Of a DNA stretch of 64,000 nucleotides, positions 17,310-26,842 are shown piece by piece; the stretch's first letter is position 1, and each line of letters begins with the position of its first letter. The notes beneath the pieces are model-generated. The model made no database searches, had not been told where the DNA came from, and was given only the letters and a program-made list of their open reading frames with translations. The DNA is taken from assembly GCA_963798505.1 (NCBI GenBank), contig CAWCTX010000009.1, positions 124,001-188,000 of the forward strand, in the 5' to 3' direction. Both the position numbers and the translations under genes were made by a program. Source of the DNA: CAVWSM01 sp963798505. GTDB taxonomy: Bacteria; Actinomycetota; Actinomycetes; Jiangellales; Jiangellaceae.

Positions 17310-18545
17310 TCAGCCGAAGGTGACCGTGTAGCCCGCCGCTCGCAGGCGCCCGACCACCCGCTCGGCGTGCTCGCTGCCCCGGGTCTCCAGCTGCAATCCC
17401 ACTTCGACCTCGTCGACATGCAGCCGCGCGCCCGTGCGCTCGTGCACCACGTCCAGCACGTTGGCATCCGCCTCGGCCAGCTGGCTGAGCAGCCGAGCGA
17501 GCGCACCCGGGAGATCGGGGATGCGGACACGGATCAGCAGGTAGCGTCCGGCCGCCGCCATGCCGTGCCGCATCACCCGCATGAGCAGCAGGGGGTCGAC
17601 GTTGCCGCCGGACACGACGGCGACCACGGGCGGTTCGAACGCCTTCGGGGATTCCTGCAGCGCCGCCACCGCCGCAGCACCGGCCGGCTCGACGACGAGC
17701 TTGGCCCGTTCCATCAGGAACAGCAGCGCCTGCGACAGCGACTCCTCAGAGACCGTGACGATGTCGTCGACGAACTCGCGGACCAGCCCGTACGGCACCT
17801 CCCCCGGGCAACCCACCGCGATGCCGTCGGCCATGGTGGACATGGCCTCCAGCGGTACGGGATGTCCCACCGCCAGCGAGCCTGGATACGCCGCAGCCCC
17901 CTCGGCCTGCACGCCGACCACCCGCACGTCTGGCCGCACCGCCTTGACCGCCACGGCGATGCCGGCGAGCAGCCCGCCCCCTCCGACGGCCGTGACGATC
18001 GTCCGCACTTCGGGGCACTGCTCCAAGATCTCCAGGCCGACCGTGCCCTGGCCCGCCACCACATCGGGGTGGTCGAACGGGTGGATCAAGATCGCACCGG
18101 TCTCGGCCGCGAACGCCTTCGCCGCGGCCACGCAGTCATCGACCGTGTGCCCCACGAAGCGAACATCGGCGCCATAGCCTCGGGTGGCGTTCTCCTTGAC
18201 GATCGGAGCGCCCATGGGCATGAACACGGTGGCTCGGGTGCCGAGGATGCTGGCGGCCAGCGCCACGCCCTGCGCGTGGTTGCCGGCACTCGCCGCCACG
18301 ACGCCGCGGGCGCGCTCCTCGTCGGTCAGCCGTGCGATGCGCGTGTAGGCGCCGCGGATCTTGAACGAGCCGGCCCGCTGGAGGTTCTCGCACTTGAGAT
18401 GGACAGGCCCGCCGACGCGATCGGAGAGCAACCGCGAGCTCTCCAGCGGAGTGGACCGGACGACACCGGAGATCAGCTCACGGGCGGCCTGGACATCGGC
18501 AAGGGTCACCGGATGGCGCTGCGCGGCGGACTCCGCCGTGGTCAT
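17310..18545 (-). CDS. ilvA: threonine ammonia-lyase (threonine deaminase), PLP enzyme with ACT domain
   Basis: About 411 residues. Converts threonine to 2-oxobutanoate plus ammonia, the entry to isoleucine synthesis or threonine breakdown. PLP lysine in GSFKIRGAY, the substrate loop AASAGNHAQG, the phosphate-binding glycine loop VGGGGLLAG and a C-terminal ACT-like domain (RVRIPDLPGALARLLSQLAEADANV). The single short ACT domain and 411-residue length fit the TdcB/short IlvA group, so biosynthetic versus catabolic use is not certain. Start ATG 18545; divergent from the MarR gene. Confidence 0.92.
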   Translation of the reverse strand: MTTAESAAQRHPVTLADVQAARELISGVVRSTPLESSRLLSDRVGGPVHLKCENLQRAGSFKIRGAYTRIARLTDEERARGVVAASAGNHAQGVALAASILGTRATVFMPMGAPIVKENATRGYGADVRFVGHTVDDCVAAAKAFAAETGAILIHPFDHPDVVAGQGTVGLEILEQCPEVRTIVTAVGGGGLLAGIAVAVKAVRPDVRVVGVQAEGAAAYPGSLAVGHPVPLEAMSTMADGIAVGCPGEVPYGLVREFVDDIVTVSEESLSQALLFLMERAKLVVEPAGAAAVAALQESPKAFEPPVVAVVSGGNVDPLLLMRVMRHGMAAAGRYLLIRVRIPDLPGALARLLSQLAEADANVLDVVHERTGARLHVDEVEVGLQLETRGSEHAERVVGRLRAAGYTVTFG

Positions 18546-18603
18546 CGTCGACACAGGTGGAGTCTCGCACCCGGGGCGGATGCCACGGCGGGAAGCCCCG
18601 ACA

Positions 18604-18626
18604 AAATATTTGGTTGCAACACGCAA
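18604..18626. promoter_or_regulatory. candidate MarR operator in the ilvA-marR intergenic region
   Basis: AAATATTT (18604-18611) and TTGCAACACGCAA (TTGC-N5-GCAA, 18614-18626) lie about 25 nt upstream of the MarR start. MarR proteins usually bind short palindromes over their own promoter. A similar TTGC-N7-GCAA occurs at 17269-17283, upstream of the toastrack operon. Weak evidence. Confidence 0.3.
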
Positions 18627-18648
18627 TCTCTGGCAAACTGGGTTCGAA

Positions 18649-19143
18649 ATGACCACCCTCCACGACCCGAACGGCGAGACCACGCCCGCTGCGTGGCCGA
18701 CCGACACTCCCGAGGGCGCGCTGCAGATCGCGTTCGCCCGCATGGGGCGCATCTGGCGCAGGCGGCTCACCGGCACGTTCGACATGGCAAGTCTCGCGGT
18801 GCTGCACCATCTCGAGTGCACCGGCTCGGCCCGCTCGTCCGAGCTCGCCGACCTGCTGCAGCTGGACGCGTCGACGATGAGCAGGCACGTGCGCAACCTC
18901 GAGCAGGCCGGCTATGTGTCTCGCGGCGATGACCCCGACGACCGGCGCGCGGCGCGGCTCTCGATCACCGAAGCCGGCAGTGAGTTGCTGCGCGCGGAGA
19001 TGGGCCGGCGTACGGAGATCCTGCGTGACGCCATCGCCGACTGGCCCGACGCCGACCGGGCGACCCTCGTTCGACTGGTCGAGCGGCTCAACACCGGCTT
19101 GGACCGACCTGCACATCGCAAGAACACCAAGGAGACTTCGTGA
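18649..19143 (+). CDS. MarR-family transcriptional regulator
   Basis: 164 residues. Winged helix with recognition region SSELADLLQLDASTMSRHVRNLEQAGYV and wing RGDDPDDRRAARLSITEAG, the conserved D.R..RL.T of MarR. It probably represses the two MFS exporters that follow; the GTG of the first overlaps its TGA (GTGA). ATG 18649 is chosen because the upstream open frame covers the ilvA promoter and start. Ligand unknown. Confidence 0.9.
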   Translation: MTTLHDPNGETTPAAWPTDTPEGALQIAFARMGRIWRRRLTGTFDMASLAVLHHLECTGSARSSELADLLQLDASTMSRHVRNLEQAGYVSRGDDPDDRRAARLSITEAGSELLRAEMGRRTEILRDAIADWPDADRATLVRLVERLNTGLDRPAHRKNTKETS

Positions 19144-20729
19144 CCACCCCGGACGCCGAGGCGCACGACAACAACCGCGCCGACATCGTCGTCGACCCCG
19201 GCTACCTCAGCCACCGCCAGATCCTCGTCGTCATGTCCGGCCTGATGGCCGGCATGTTCCTCGCGGCGCTCGACCAGAGCATCGTGGGCACGGCGTTGCC
19301 GACGATCGTCGGTGAGCTCGGCGGCCTCACTCATTTCTCGTGGGCGGTCACCGGCTACCTGCTGACCTCGACGGCATCCACGCCGCTCTGGGGCAAGATC
19401 TCGGACCTCTACGGGCGTCGCTCGATCTTCCAGATCGCGATCCTCATCTTCCTCCTCGGCTCGCTGGTGGCCGGCATCGCGACCTCCATGGGCGTGCTCA
19501 TCTCCGGCCGGGCCATCCAGGGTCTCGGCGCCGGTGGCCTCATGGCCCTCGCCCTCGCGATCATCGGCGACATCGTGCCGCCCCGCGAGCGCGGCCGATA
19601 CCAGGGTTACTTCGCCGCCGTCTTCGGGACGTCAAGCGTCGCCGGGCCGCTCCTGGGCGGCTGGCTCACCGACGGCCCCGGCTGGCGCTGGATCTTCCTC
19701 ATCAACCTGCCGATCGGCATCGCGGCGCTTATCGTCACCACGAGCGCGCTGCGGTCCGTGCCCACGGTCCGACGCGACCACAAGATCGACTACCTGGGTG
19801 CGGCGCTCATCGTCGCCTCCGTGAGCTCGATCCTGCTCTACACCGCGTGGGCCGGCGACGCCTACGGCTGGACGGCACCGCTTCCGCTCGCGTTGCTCAT
19901 CGGCGGTTTCGTCCTCGGCGCGCTGTTCGTCTTCGCCGAGTCGCGGGCGGAGGAGCCGATCATTCCGCTGCGGTTGTTCCGCATCCCGGTCTTCACCAAC
20001 GTGTCGATCTTCGCCGCGCTGCTGGGCCTCGCGATGTTCGGCGGCATCATCTTCCTGCCGATCTACCTGCAGATCGCGCTGGGCTTCTCGCCGACCAAAT
20101 CGGGCCTGGCCCTGCTGCCCATGGTCGTGGGCCTGTTCATGACGTCGATCAGCGCCGGCCAGGTCATGAGCCGCACCGGGCGCTACAAGATCTTCCCGAT
20201 CATCGGTTCCGGTGTGGTCGCCGTCGCGATGTTCCTGCTGTCGACCCTGCAGGCCGACACGCCGTACGGCCTCGTCGCGCTCTACATCTTCATCTTCGGC
20301 GCCGGTCTGGGCTGCACGATGCAGATCGTCGTGACCGCCGTACAGAACGCTGTCCCGCGAAGCGACATGGGTGTCGCCACGGCGGGGGTGACCTTCTTCC
20401 GGTCGATGGGCGGCGCATTCGGCACGGCGGTCTTCGGTGCGGTGCTGGGCATCCGGCTCACCCACCACCTCGAGTCGTCGGGTGCCGCGTTGCCGACCAC
20501 GGGCGGTGGCGAGGCCGGGTTCGCCAACAGCGTGGCCGCGATCCGGGCACTGCCCGCCGACCTTCATGCCGTGGTCGTCGACGCATGGGTCAAGGCGCTG
20601 CACGACGTGTTCCTGACCGCTGTGCCGTTCGTGCTGATCGCGTTCGTCGTGTCGTTCTTCATCCCCGAGAAGCGGCTGGTCAGTCGCGAAGACGCTGAGC
20701 AGGAGCCGATCCTCGTCGTCGCAGAGTGA
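19140..20729 (+). CDS. MFS drug exporter, DHA2 (EmrB/QacA) family, 14 membrane segments
   Basis: 529 residues, the usual DHA2 length. Early motif LDQSIVGTALPTI (the D..IV..ALP signature), motif A GKISDLYGRRSIF and motif C-like GPLLGGWL. Predicted proton-coupled multidrug exporter in the cytoplasmic membrane. GTG start overlaps the MarR stop, and its own TGA overlaps the next GTG (20726-20729), so marR-MFS-MFS is a tightly coupled operon. Confidence 0.93.
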   Translation: MTTPDAEAHDNNRADIVVDPGYLSHRQILVVMSGLMAGMFLAALDQSIVGTALPTIVGELGGLTHFSWAVTGYLLTSTASTPLWGKISDLYGRRSIFQIAILIFLLGSLVAGIATSMGVLISGRAIQGLGAGGLMALALAIIGDIVPPRERGRYQGYFAAVFGTSSVAGPLLGGWLTDGPGWRWIFLINLPIGIAALIVTTSALRSVPTVRRDHKIDYLGAALIVASVSSILLYTAWAGDAYGWTAPLPLALLIGGFVLGALFVFAESRAEEPIIPLRLFRIPVFTNVSIFAALLGLAMFGGIIFLPIYLQIALGFSPTKSGLALLPMVVGLFMTSISAGQVMSRTGRYKIFPIIGSGVVAVAMFLLSTLQADTPYGLVALYIFIFGAGLGCTMQIVVTAVQNAVPRSDMGVATAGVTFFRSMGGAFGTAVFGAVLGIRLTHHLESSGAALPTTGGGEAGFANSVAAIRALPADLHAVVVDAWVKALHDVFLTAVPFVLIAFVVSFFIPEKRLVSREDAEQEPILVVAE

Positions 20730-21938
20730 GCCGCCTGATCCGCAAGCTGCTGGGCGACCTGCCCAATGAGGTCGCCGTCTTGGCGGCGGTGGCGTTCGCC
20801 GTAGCGGTGGGCTTCGGCATCGTCGCGCCGGTCATCCCGCTGTTCGCCCGCGAGTTCGGTGTGGGTCGCACGGCCGCCGGCGCGGTGGTGTCGGCGTTCG
20901 CGCTCATGCGGCTCGCGTCGGCACTGGCCAGCGGTCGCCTCGTCGACAAGATCGGCGAGCGCGCGGTGCTCGCGACTGGCCTCGCCGTCGTCGCCGTCTC
21001 GAGCGCGCTCGCCGGCCTCGCGCAGTCCTACGAGCAGCTGCTCGTCCTGCGCGGTGTCGGTGGCGTCGGGTCGGCGATGTTCACGGTCAGTGCGGTCACG
21101 CTGCTGCTTCGGCTGGTGCGCGCGGATCAGCGCGGGCGGGCCAACGGCTGGTTCCAGGCCGGGTTTCTCATCGGCGGGGTCAGCGGGCCCGCTTTCGGTG
21201 GCGCGCTCGCGGGCATCAGCCTGCGGCTGCCCTTCTTCGTCTACGCCGCCACGCTCGGCGTCGCCTTTGTGATCACCGTGGCGGCGTTGTCGAACGTACG
21301 GCTGTCCGACGAGCGAGCCGAGTCCGGCGGCGGGATCCGGCAGACGACCATCGCCGAAGCCGTCCGCCATCCGGCCTACCGCGCGGCCCTCGTCACCAAC
21401 CTCGGCACCGGCTGGGTGCTGTTCGGCGTACGGTCCTCGCTCGTACCGCTCTTCGTCGCCGAAGCCCTCGGGCGGTCCACGACGTGGGTGGGGATCGGAT
21501 TCCTCGTGTCGGCACTGGCCCAGGCAGTCGCTCTCGTGCCCACTGGGCGCGTCGTCGACCGGGTCGGCCGCAAGCCGATGATGATCGCTGGTGGGCTTGG
21601 TCGGCACCGGCTCCGTCCTGTTGCTGGCGGTGTGGCAGTCGTTGCCGGGATTCCTCATCGCGATGGCGCTCTACGGCGCCGCCGCCGCGGCCCTCGGCAC
21701 GGCACCCGCCGCGGTGGTCGGTGATGTCGTGCACGGACGCGGTGGCACGGTCGTCGCGGCCTTCCAGATGGCGGCCGACGTCGGTGCGGTTGTCGGGCCG
21801 CTGATCGCCGGACTGCTCGTCGACTCCGGGTCCTACGCGCTCGCCTTCGGTGTCAGCGCCGCCGTCCTGGCGGTGGGCACGGCGATGGCCGTACGAATGC
21901 CGGAGACGCGACCGGCCGTGGCAGCCACGACGACCTAG
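20726..21938 (+). pseudogene. MFS transporter, 12 membrane segments (frameshifted)
   Basis: About 403 residues once repaired. The first frame (20726-21590) covers ten segments, with FGIVAPVIPLFAREFGVGRTAAG and motif A SGRLVDKIGERA. The remainder continues in another frame (GLVGTGSVLLLAVWQSLPGFLIA ... ETRPA). Deleting T21589 in ATCGCTGGTG gives MMIAVGLVGTGS and a single frame. GTG start overlaps the upstream TGA. Probably a second exporter under the same MarR; substrate unknown. Confidence 0.82.
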
Positions 21939-22841
21939 AGCCACTGGATGCGATCCACGAAGGCTTCCGTGCCTGAGTTGTCGCTGAGCAAGGCATCGAG
22001 AAGCTGGACGTATCCTCCGATTGCAGCCCGGGTTCTCGGCAGGCTGGCGTCTGACGTGAAGCTGCTCGGCGATAACCGCGAATAGTGGGATCGAGCACGA
22101 GCCTCACGCGATGAACGAGTACCCGCAGCCCCACCGAGCGCATCTCGCTGGCGCTGCCCGCGAAGGCGCTCGTCCTGCTCAACCTTTCGTGCGACCGCCG
22201 CATCCTCGTCGACCTCATCAGGAAGGTCGGCGTAGTGTCGAGTGCACCGAGGTGATCTTCTCTTGGTAGCTCTGCGGTAACGTCTGCCGCCGGCACGAAC
22301 CTCCCTTGACTGACAGCCAGGCCGATCGTGAGGAAGACAGCTTCCTCGTCGTCGTTAGAGCAGGGTAGGGGATGCCACGGTAAGCGACGCTCCCGTTCAC
22401 GTCGACGCCACTGATCGCGCCGTACTTGGTTTTGACGATCGGTGCGCGCGAGGTCGACGAAGTGTCGGCGACGGCGTTCCCTCCCTGGGTTACCATGGCC
22501 AGCCCAGCGGCGCCGGCGACCGTGCAGGCCAGAGCCTTCGCGACGCTGGTTGCCCGTCGCACGCGACGCTGGCCCATGGGCCGTGACGCCGGGCCATCAC
22601 ACCAGTGCCGGACCCTGGCGCGCCCCCCGGGGCATCGAGACCCCCGTCGCACTGGGCCGAGCGATGTTCGCAGCGTGCTGGCTGAACTGCGGACGTGCCA
22701 CGCGACGACTCTTACGGGCTCAACCCTGAGTGCATCGATCAACGAAGACCGAACCGGCCGAGCGACTCCGTGGGGACCTGCTGCCCATCGCGTTGCGCAT
22801 CCTGCGCCCCTTGGCCGCGACGCCAGGACGATGGCGATGCC
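21939..22841. other. 903-base stretch without an intact gene; degraded DNA
   Basis: No frame gives a convincing full-length protein. Codon structure is poor on both strands, unlike the flanks. Pieces that look protein-like appear in different minus-strand frames: an esterase-like N-terminus (see 22300-22577) and, nearer 21940-22170, a stretch ending PRTRAAIGGYVQLLDALLSD and then a stop at about 21938. It lies between native transporter genes and the LAL/epoxide-hydrolase block and may mark an insertion boundary. Confidence 0.55.
22300..22577 (-). pseudogene. remnant of a secreted type-B carboxylesterase N-terminus
   Basis: From an ATG at 22577 the frame encodes a signal-peptide-like start (MGQRRVRRATSVAKALACTV ... 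ANAVADT-like; the visible text is GNAVADTSSTS). It continues with VKTKYGAISGVDVNGSVAYRGIPY, which matches the start of type-B carboxylesterases (V.T.YG.V.G......F.GIPYA). After GIPY the similarity stops and no catalytic GESAG region follows. Interpreted as a truncated relic. Confidence 0.5.
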
Positions 22842-25649
22842 TCATCCCGGGTGAGCTGCGAACCCAAGTCCCGGCCCGGCTGGTCCCATCGTGGCTCGCA
22901 GGCCCTTGCGTGATGCGACACCGAGTTTGGTGAACACCTTCCCGAGATGCCATTCGACGGTTCGCGGGCTGATGAAGAGTTGAGCCCCGATCTCGGGGTT
23001 GCTCTGCCCTTCTGCAGCGAGGCGGGCGATGAGGGTCTCCTGCGCGGTCAACTCGTTCGCGCTGTCGACCGAGCGGGCGCGCACGGTCTCGCCCGTCGCC
23101 GCCAACTCGCGCCGGGTTCGTTCCGCGAAACCTTCCATGCCAGCGTCGGCGAAGAACTCGAGCGCCGGGCGCAGGTGTTCGCGTGCATCGATGCGCCGCC
23201 CGCTTCGGCGCAGCCATTCGCCGTAAAGCAGCTGCGTGCGGGCCAGTGCCATGCGGATGCGTGTGCGACCGAGGCGTTCGATCGACTCCCGGTACCAAGC
23301 CTCGGCTTCGTCGTCGCTGCCGAGCAGGGCGCGGCAGCGCGCCAGGACTCCGAGCGACCAGTCGGTGTCGCTGGCGCTGGCGATCTCGACGAGGCGGTCG
23401 AGCGCGGGAACGGCTCGATCGGCCTCGTCGCTGCGAACCGCCGCCTCGATGAGTTCCGGATAGACCCAAGTAGACAGCCCCAGTTCGAACGGATGCTCCG
23501 CCGCACGCTCTGCCGCGGCCAGAGCCTCTTCGTAGCGTCCGTAGCTGTTGAGGAAGACGGAGCTCGTTAATTCCGTTCCCATGAGCCAGAGTCCCTCACC
23601 GCGTATAGAGACATCGGTGCGGGCGGCGTCGATGAGCGCGCGAGCTTCGGTCTCGTTCCCGCGCCAGGCGGCGAGCAGGAACGCGATGTGCGGACTCAGT
23701 TCGTTGCCCGTGGCCGCGGTCACCGCTTCCGCCTCGGCTGCCAGCGCGAGCGTTGCCGCGATATCCCCAGTGAAGAGCTCGACGCTGACACGCTCGGTGA
23801 GGGCGATGGGCAGCATCGCGAGCGCGCCGGTGCGTCGCGCGAGTTGGACATGTTGATCGGTGAGCTCCAGCCAGCTGACGTCATCGCCCACCGCTCGCGC
23901 CGATCGCGCGGCCGGCCACAACCATCGCAGGGCGTCTTCGTCGCTGAGCCGATCGCTCTTCATGGCGTCGAGTGCGCGGCGAAGTGTAGGGACACCGGCG
24001 GCATAGCCGCGTCCAACGAGGATCGCAAGTCCATCGAGGAGCAATTCGCAGGCAGACGGGAGCCGTCTCCCCGCGTCGATCCAGTGCGCGTCGATGATCG
24101 CTCGCGCCACGTGGTCGAGTGCACCGCCGCCGTCTGCCAGGCGTCCGGCGAAGAGCGCGGCAGTGAACGCATCGAGATAGGTCTCGCGTGCCAAGGCGGC
24201 ATCCAGCGGCTCGAACCTCTTCGCCGCAAGAAGCAACAGCGATGGAGCCTCGCGACCTCGCGTCGACGCGAAGGAGATCTGTGCTTCGAGCAATTGCGCT
24301 CGCGCGTCATCCAGGTCGCTGAGCGGTCCCGCTTCGGCGATCGCGAGCATCGCGTGCGCTCCGTCGGTGAATCCCGCCTGGAGTCGCGCATTCGCGGCGG
24401 CGAGAGCCCGGCGAGCTCGCTGCCCCGGATCCGGTGTCAGTTCCATCGATCGCGCGAGGAACGCCGCGGCCGCCGTCCAGCCACCGCGCGCCTGCGCTCG
24501 GACGGCAGCGAGGTCGAGCTCAGCGGCGACGACTTCATCCAGACCGCTGGCGGCCTCTCCCCGGTGCCATGCCAGGCAATCCGCATTTGTATCGCCGATC
24601 ATTGCTTCGGCGAGGACCTGGTGCGCCCTCCTCCGATCCCGTTCGGTGGCTGCGCGATAGACCGCCGATCGCATCAGGGGGTGGCGGAATCGAACCTGCC
24701 CACCGAGTTCGAGGAGGCCCGCCTCCTGTGCGCGTTCGACGGCATCTACAGGGATGGCCGAGAGCGTGGCAGCTCGCCACAGCAGGGTCACGTCGCCCAT
24801 CGGTTCCGCCGCCGCGATCAGCATCAACTCGCGCGTGGCTGCAGGAAGCGCGTCGAGCCGGCGGGCGAAACCCGATTCGATCCGACCGGAGAGCGAGCCG
24901 TGGTCGACGGGGACGATCCCGAAGGCGAACTCCGGACTATCGAGTTCGCGCGGCAGCTCGATGAGGGCAAGCGGGTTTCCGCGGGCCTCCGCGAGGATGC
25001 GGCTGCGCACCCGCTGATCGAACGGCCCGGCCACGACCGAATCGAGCAGGGCTGCGGCATCCACGTCGGCAAGACCGTGGACGGCGAGTGCAGGGAAGGC
25101 ATCGAACGCATCGCCCTCATCGCCCGCGTCGATCGGATCGCGCACGGCGAAGACGATCGCCATTCTCTCCGCGGCCAGGCGCCGGGCCACGAAGGTCAGC
25201 ACCTGCGCCGACACGGTATCGATCCACTGCGCATCGTCGAGGACGCAGAGAAGGGGCAACGTCTCAGCCGCCTCCGCGAAGAGTCCCAGCACGGCGAGGC
25301 CGACGAGGAATCGATCGGGGGCCTCGCCGCTGCGCGAGCCGAACGCCGTGTGGAGGGCCTGTCGCTGAGGCTCCGGAAGGTGAGCGGTGGCGTCGAGAAA
25401 CGGCGTGCACAGTTGCTGGAGGATCGCGTAGGAAAGGTCGACCTCGGACTCCACGCCCGTGGCCCGCGTCATCACGAACGCATCCGCACGCTGCGCCAGG
25501 TATTCGAGCAGGGCGGACTTCCCCACGCCCGCCTCACCGCGGAGCACCAGCACCTCGCTGTGCCCCGAGGCCGCGCTCGCCAGAAGCTGGTCCAGCTTCT
25601 CGCACTCGTCGCGCCTGCCTCGCAGTGCGCGGCTCTCCTCATGACTCAT
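22842..25649 (-). CDS. LAL-type (large ATP-binding LuxR family) transcriptional regulator
   Basis: 935 residues. N-terminal AAA/NTPase domain with Walker A RGEAGVGKSALL (about residue 45) and Walker B LLCVLDDAQW. A long helical TPR-like middle follows, and a C-terminal LuxR helix-turn-helix reads LTAQETLIARLAAEGQSNPEIG ... RTVEWHLGKVFTKLGVASRKGL. LAL proteins activate adjacent catabolic or biosynthetic operons on sensing a ligand. It is divergent from the epoxide hydrolase genes at 25827-28989, the likely targets. Start ATG 25649 (MSHEESRALRGR); the frame is open upstream to 25967 but that part is antisense to the hydrolase. No frame damage. Confidence 0.88.
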   Translation of the reverse strand: MSHEESRALRGRRDECEKLDQLLASAASGHSEVLVLRGEAGVGKSALLEYLAQRADAFVMTRATGVESEVDLSYAILQQLCTPFLDATAHLPEPQRQALHTAFGSRSGEAPDRFLVGLAVLGLFAEAAETLPLLCVLDDAQWIDTVSAQVLTFVARRLAAERMAIVFAVRDPIDAGDEGDAFDAFPALAVHGLADVDAAALLDSVVAGPFDQRVRSRILAEARGNPLALIELPRELDSPEFAFGIVPVDHGSLSGRIESGFARRLDALPAATRELMLIAAAEPMGDVTLLWRAATLSAIPVDAVERAQEAGLLELGGQVRFRHPLMRSAVYRAATERDRRRAHQVLAEAMIGDTNADCLAWHRGEAASGLDEVVAAELDLAAVRAQARGGWTAAAAFLARSMELTPDPGQRARRALAAANARLQAGFTDGAHAMLAIAEAGPLSDLDDARAQLLEAQISFASTRGREAPSLLLLAAKRFEPLDAALARETYLDAFTAALFAGRLADGGGALDHVARAIIDAHWIDAGRRLPSACELLLDGLAILVGRGYAAGVPTLRRALDAMKSDRLSDEDALRWLWPAARSARAVGDDVSWLELTDQHVQLARRTGALAMLPIALTERVSVELFTGDIAATLALAAEAEAVTAATGNELSPHIAFLLAAWRGNETEARALIDAARTDVSIRGEGLWLMGTELTSSVFLNSYGRYEEALAAAERAAEHPFELGLSTWVYPELIEAAVRSDEADRAVPALDRLVEIASASDTDWSLGVLARCRALLGSDDEAEAWYRESIERLGRTRIRMALARTQLLYGEWLRRSGRRIDAREHLRPALEFFADAGMEGFAERTRRELAATGETVRARSVDSANELTAQETLIARLAAEGQSNPEIGAQLFISPRTVEWHLGKVFTKLGVASRKGLRATMGPAGPGLGFAAHPG

Positions 25650-25699
25650 GGGCAACCCACCGCCGGTTCCGACAGTAGGGGTCGGCGTCGGCACTGGCG

Positions 25700-25814
25700 A
25701 GAGATCTCGACGTTTCGTACGCCGGGGCGCGGCCGGGGGTGCAGACCCGGGCAACTCCCGGGCGCGACGCCAGCGCGTGGGGACGAGGGTTGGTGGCATC
25801 ACAACGAGATCTCT
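25700..25814. promoter_or_regulatory. paired inverted 10-mers in the LAL / epoxide hydrolase divergent promoter region
   Basis: AGAGATCTCG occurs at 25700-25709 and its exact complement CGAGATCTCT at 25805-25814. The first copy is 51 nt upstream of the LAL start and the second 13 nt upstream of the hydrolase start. Possible binding half-sites for the LAL regulator; the second copy is near the hydrolase ribosome-binding site. Confidence 0.35.
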
Positions 25815-25826
25815 TGGAAGGGGATC

Positions 25827-26744
25827 ATGATGAACACCACAACCAACACCCTCACCCGCTCGACGATCGACGTGGGCACCGCGCTTCGCGATGGCTACGC
25901 CCAGGTCGGCGACGTGAACCTGCACTACGTCGAGGCCGGCGACGGGCCACTCGTGCTCCTGCTGCACGGCTTTCCCGAGTTCTGGTACAGCTGGCGAGAC
26001 CAGATCGCACCGCTCGTGAACGCGGGCTTCCGCGTGGTCGCAGCCGACTTGCGCGGTTACAACCTCTCGTCAGGCCCCGACGCCTTCACCGACTACACCG
26101 CCGACAAGCTCGCCGCCGACATCCGCGGGCTCATCAGCGAGCTCGGCGCCGACACGGCCATGGTCGTCGGTCACGACTGGGGTGGCACGGTCGCGTGGAG
26201 CCTCGCGATGAACCACCCGGAGGTCGTGGACCGCCTTGCGATCCTGAACGCGGCCCACCCGCGCAAGCTGAACGAAGGACTGCGCAACCCGCGACAGCTC
26301 CTGCGGAACTGGTACTTCTTCTACTTCCAGTTCCCAGGACTGCCCGAGCGCCGCGCCGCGCGCGACGGGTGGAAGTTCTTCAAGGGCTTCCAGCGCGACG
26401 CCCGGCCGCCGTACACGCAGCAGGAGAACGCACGCTACGTCGAGGCGTGGTCCCAGCCGGGGGCAGCGAAGGCGATGATCGACTACTACCGCGCCGCAGT
26501 TCGGCTGGGCTCGAAGCAGAAGGTCCTTCCCATCGCGGCACCCACCCTCGTGATCTGGGGGCAGGGTGACCGCTACCTCGGCCCCGACCTCGCCGAGCCC
26601 CATCAGGAGGACGTGCCCAACCTCGACCGTGTCGAGCGCCTGCCGAACGCCTCCCACTGGGTCCACCACGACGAAGCCGAGCGTGTGAACAACCTGCTCA
26701 TCGACTTCTTCACCCCCACCCTCGGGAGCCAGAACACCCGATGA
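25827..26744 (+). CDS. alpha/beta-fold epoxide hydrolase
   Basis: 305 residues. Hydrolyses epoxides to diols through an aspartyl ester intermediate. Oxyanion motif HGFPEFWYSW, nucleophile Asp in VVGHDWGG, acid Asp in WGQGDRYLG and catalytic His in NASHWVHHDE, all in the order expected for soluble epoxide hydrolases. The tyrosine-rich cap (NWYFFYFQFPG, DYYRAAVRLG) fits substrate activation. Start ATG 25827 or the adjacent ATG 25830, after GGAAGGGG. First gene of the block divergent from the LAL regulator. Confidence 0.9.
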   Translation: MMNTTTNTLTRSTIDVGTALRDGYAQVGDVNLHYVEAGDGPLVLLLHGFPEFWYSWRDQIAPLVNAGFRVVAADLRGYNLSSGPDAFTDYTADKLAADIRGLISELGADTAMVVGHDWGGTVAWSLAMNHPEVVDRLAILNAAHPRKLNEGLRNPRQLLRNWYFFYFQFPGLPERRAARDGWKFFKGFQRDARPPYTQQENARYVEAWSQPGAAKAMIDYYRAAVRLGSKQKVLPIAAPTLVIWGQGDRYLGPDLAEPHQEDVPNLDRVERLPNASHWVHHDEAERVNNLLIDFFTPTLGSQNTR

Positions 26745-26842
26745 ACAAGCCGCCCAGCCGGGTGACTTCCGCCCAGAAACATTCGCGACACACGGGGTGA
26801 CGGAAAAGTCCCGCACTCCCTTCGATTCACTAGGAGTACATC

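Noticed and set aside
21939..22300. Possible small toxin-antitoxin pair on the minus strand
   Set aside because: Short pieces such as PREDHLGALD and YADLPDEVDEDAAV look protein-like, but they change frame and have no start or complete domain.
23688..25800. Long plus-strand open frame opposite the LAL regulator, joined to the first epoxide hydrolase
   Set aside because: Only the part from 25827 resembles a protein family. The rest is complementary to clear LAL domains.
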